The notes under the pieces: model-generated
Seen by the model: only the letters and a program-made list of their open reading frames with translations
The model's database searches: none
Told to the model about the DNA's origin: nothing
Assembly (NCBI RefSeq): GCF_030253575.1
Contig: NC_080558.1
Coordinates: 34,913,611-34,977,610 of the forward strand
DNA length: 64,000 bases
From: Rhododendron vialii
Taxonomy: Eukaryota > Streptophyta > Magnoliopsida > Ericales > Ericaceae
Reading direction: 5' to 3'
In this document: positions 62,301 to 64,000 of the stretch, in pieces
Layout of the letters: the number at the start of each line of letters is the position of its first letter
Numbering within the stretch: position 1 is the first letter of the stretch
Program-made: the position numbers and the translations under genes

Positions 62301-62966
62301 AGAATTGGTCAAGGATGTTGAAGATGATGGGAATTATGGGTTTCGGGCAGTGTCGAGCTTCATGAAAGGCGATGTTCATGAGTGGTTAATGGTAAGAAGT
62401 GATTTACTGAAAGAGTTGGAAACACATTTACACCTTTACGAACAAGTGGTAGGGGGGACCCAGAGGGCTAGGGAATTACTTCACATCTTGTCATGGTATG
62501 AAAGTCCGGCACCCCAGGAACATTGGATGACAATGCCAAACATGGGTCACATCATAGCATCTGCTTATAATTGTGTCCTTGTCCATTTATCAAATGTTCA
62601 ATGTCTTACATTCCTCCCCCTCCAATCGAAGCCTTTACCCTCCATGAAACGAAAGGTTATTGCTATCGGGTTTGTTGACGGTGGACACTTTGTACAGGTA
62701 TTATTTTGGTAAATGATTTGTTGTCATCTATACAATGAATTGTACTCATTAAGTCCAACTTCATTTATCTTTTATAAGTACATAATGCAATTTGACAGGT
62801 ATTCCTAAAAAAAGGTTCCCCTATGCCGCCAATAGCTTGCAATTGGAAAAAACATCGTCTTTCTATCGCTAAAAATTGGGATGCAGCCCATGTTGCGGCC
62901 ATTCAGAAGTTCAACGAGATCATCAACGTTGACGTAGCAATAAAGGAGGTCATCCATGTCAAGTAG
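59320..62966 (+). pseudogene. FAR1/MuDR-type MULE transposase fused to an OTU-like protease domain, inactivated
   Basis: Five exons are inferred: 59320-59601, 60029-60127, 60206-61391, 61516-62697 and 62799-62966, with GT/AG junctions. Exon 2 has two in-frame TAG stops (60080, 60101). Exon 3 opens VFPSDEALVDWIRCTFKQYG, a FAR1/WRKY-like zinc domain (ECPFELKAV, HNGTHNHPP), then the DDE transposase: first Asp LMIDCTYKTNKYKF, frameshift at about 60966-60976 in an A-run, second Asp VIVTDKELALMNAITNVFP, CRWHIGKNV, and the Glu in AESSHSQLK. A second frameshift is in an A-run at 61540-61545. The SWIM finger reads CEYSLRHTHGIPCAHE, so its second Cys is Tyr. The OTU-like domain reads DDGNYGFRAV where the family has DGNC, and keeps the His block DGGHFVQVFL across the last intron. 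It is a dead transposon gene. Confidence 0.88.
59651..60010. repeat. 180-bp tandem duplication in intron 1 of the OTU-MULE
   Basis: Copy 1 starts at 59651 and copy 2 at 59831. Both contain cagtgccaaaactt, aacttttcggactctaat and ccgaatttagtgc. They differ at several positions. Short palindromes such as atattaatat and gatattaatatc recur within each copy. Confidence 0.85.
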
Positions 62967-63142
62967 CCATTTTTAGATTGAGAAATGATTTAATGTGTTG
63001 TATTATATAATGTGTTCTAATGTTATGAAAATTGGATGATTACATCTGCTTGTAGTTTTCCGATCTTCAAGGAAACTCTAATATTGTATTTTTGTTTAAA
63101 AACTCATAGTTGTCAAGTTTGTGACATTCTGTTTAGAAACAA

Positions 63143-63570
63143 GAATGGTGTCATGCTATCTCATAGTTTTCATTCTGTTCGAAAATTAGGATCCAATTAA
63201 AGGTGTACAAATAAGATATTAAAGTCCGAACATGGGTATAAATTTTGGATATTTCTTTCCGAAATTATTGATCCAATTCAATATTAGTATTTGAATGGTG
63301 TCAGGCTATCTCATAGTTTTCATTCGGTTCAGAAATTAGAATCCAATTAAAGGTATGCAGATCAAATATTAAAGTCTGAACATGGGTATAACTTTCGGAT
63401 ATTAGTTTCCGAAATTATTGATCCAGTTTGAACATTAGTGTTCGATTGGTTCAGATATCTGATGGTTCTCATTCTGTTCGGAAATTAAAATCCAATTACT
63501 GGTATATAAATCAGAAATTAAAGTCCAAAACTTGTTATATATTTCGGATATTTATTTCCAAATTGAATTT
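63143..63570. repeat. About three tandem copies of a 150-bp unit
   Basis: Units start near 63143, 63293 and 63443. Shared motifs are ctatctcatagttttcattc, ccaattaaaggt and gaacatgggtataa...ttcggatatt. The third copy is the most diverged. They lie downstream of the OTU-MULE gene and share the (t)tcggatatt vocabulary of the repeat in its first intron, so they are probably part of the same element. Confidence 0.8.
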
Positions 63571-63651
63571 TCTCCAAATAAATGGGCTGTAATGGTTGAA
63601 AAAGCGTGTGGATATTAAAACGGAGAATTTAAAAATTAACTCCCTAATTTA

Positions 63652-63987
63652 TTATTGGTGAAAATGGGATGTAATTCTTCGTCTTGTATAACGTGCCAAC
63701 ATGAAAATATACATTTGCAGAAATTTTATTCCTCGTAAAACGTGTTCATGTCCAAAAATCCAATGATGCCGGCACCTAGTGTAACGACTCGAGTAACGAT
63801 CCAAACTAGGGCCTGCTATGCTCGCTTCAGCAGCCTCCGGTCCCCTCAAAGTCCTCCGCACTTCAACAAGTGCTTGTCGTAGTTCATACGAGCAAGTTGA
63901 AGTCCTAGCCCTAGTCCCTCCCAAAACACTGTCCAAAATGGCCAAAGCCGCTGCATTGCGCTCTTCCGCACTCTCGGTATACGGCAC
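63652..63987 (-). other. Unrecognised open frame at the window edge
   Basis: A minus-strand open frame of 111 codons enters near the right edge of the window. Its first half is richer in G+C than the surroundings and reads SAEERNAAALAILDSVLGG, then ELRQALVEVRRTLRGPEAAE, a plausible helical composition. The second half (from about residue 65) looks non-coding. It could be the end of an exon continuing beyond the window or a chance frame. I do not recognise it. Confidence 0.2.
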
Positions 63988-64000
63988 CTCTATGGGACAG

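Overview
This window is nuclear DNA of a seed plant, most likely a eudicot. The evidence is three intron-containing genes with typical GT/AG junctions, two of them for chloroplast proteins, in AT-rich sequence packed with plant-type transposons: Mutator-like (MULE), PIF/Harbinger, hAT, solo LTRs and MITEs. The species cannot be named from the sequence.

Genes. Two are on the minus strand, head to tail. The first (10004 to 1820, six exons, 268 aa) matches Ycf3-interacting protein 1 (Y3IP1), a photosystem I assembly factor. The second (20567 to 13594, eight exons, 409 aa) is plastid coproporphyrinogen III oxidase of haem/chlorophyll synthesis. On the plus strand, 54702-57303 (two exons, 566 aa) encodes a WRNIP1/Mgs1/RarA-type AAA+ ATPase with an N-terminal UBA-like segment. 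All three read open across every splice junction I placed, so I regard them as intact.

Transposon graveyard. From about 20.9 to 53.6 kb almost everything is mobile DNA, much of it nested. (1) 20.9-22.6 kb: a MULE-type element with a perfect 9-bp target duplication, built of alternating inverted ~305-bp units. (2) 22.9-34.8 kb: a broken minus-strand MuDR-type MULE (GRF zinc finger, PB1-like and MuDR domains, start of the DDE domain). It is split by a 4.5-kb hAT element with 8-bp target duplications and by a 2.5-kb solo LTR, and cut off by a hAT-like element that itself holds a 1.7-kb solo LTR. (3) 35.1-49.5 kb: a FAR1-type MULE with long terminal inverted repeats, split by a 7.6-kb PIF/Harbinger element whose Myb/SANT-like gene is in turn split by a 1.4-kb LTR-like insertion. 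(4) 50.7-54.4 kb: four compact inverted-repeat elements, one a Pack-MULE carrying a broken F-box gene fragment, another ending 316 bp before the WRNIP1 start codon. (5) 59.3-63.0 kb: a FAR1/MuDR-type transposase joined to an OTU-protease-like domain, with two stops, two frameshifts and its catalytic Cys replaced by Tyr.

Other structure: a hairpin with 167-bp perfect arms and a 6-nt loop at 58.6-58.9 kb, a plastid psbB fragment in a Y3IP1 intron, a 33-nt poly-C tract, and several young-looking tandem duplications. No previously undescribed functional system was found. The most notable signals are the dated nesting, the gene capture, and inactivating changes that mostly look like C:G to T:A transitions.
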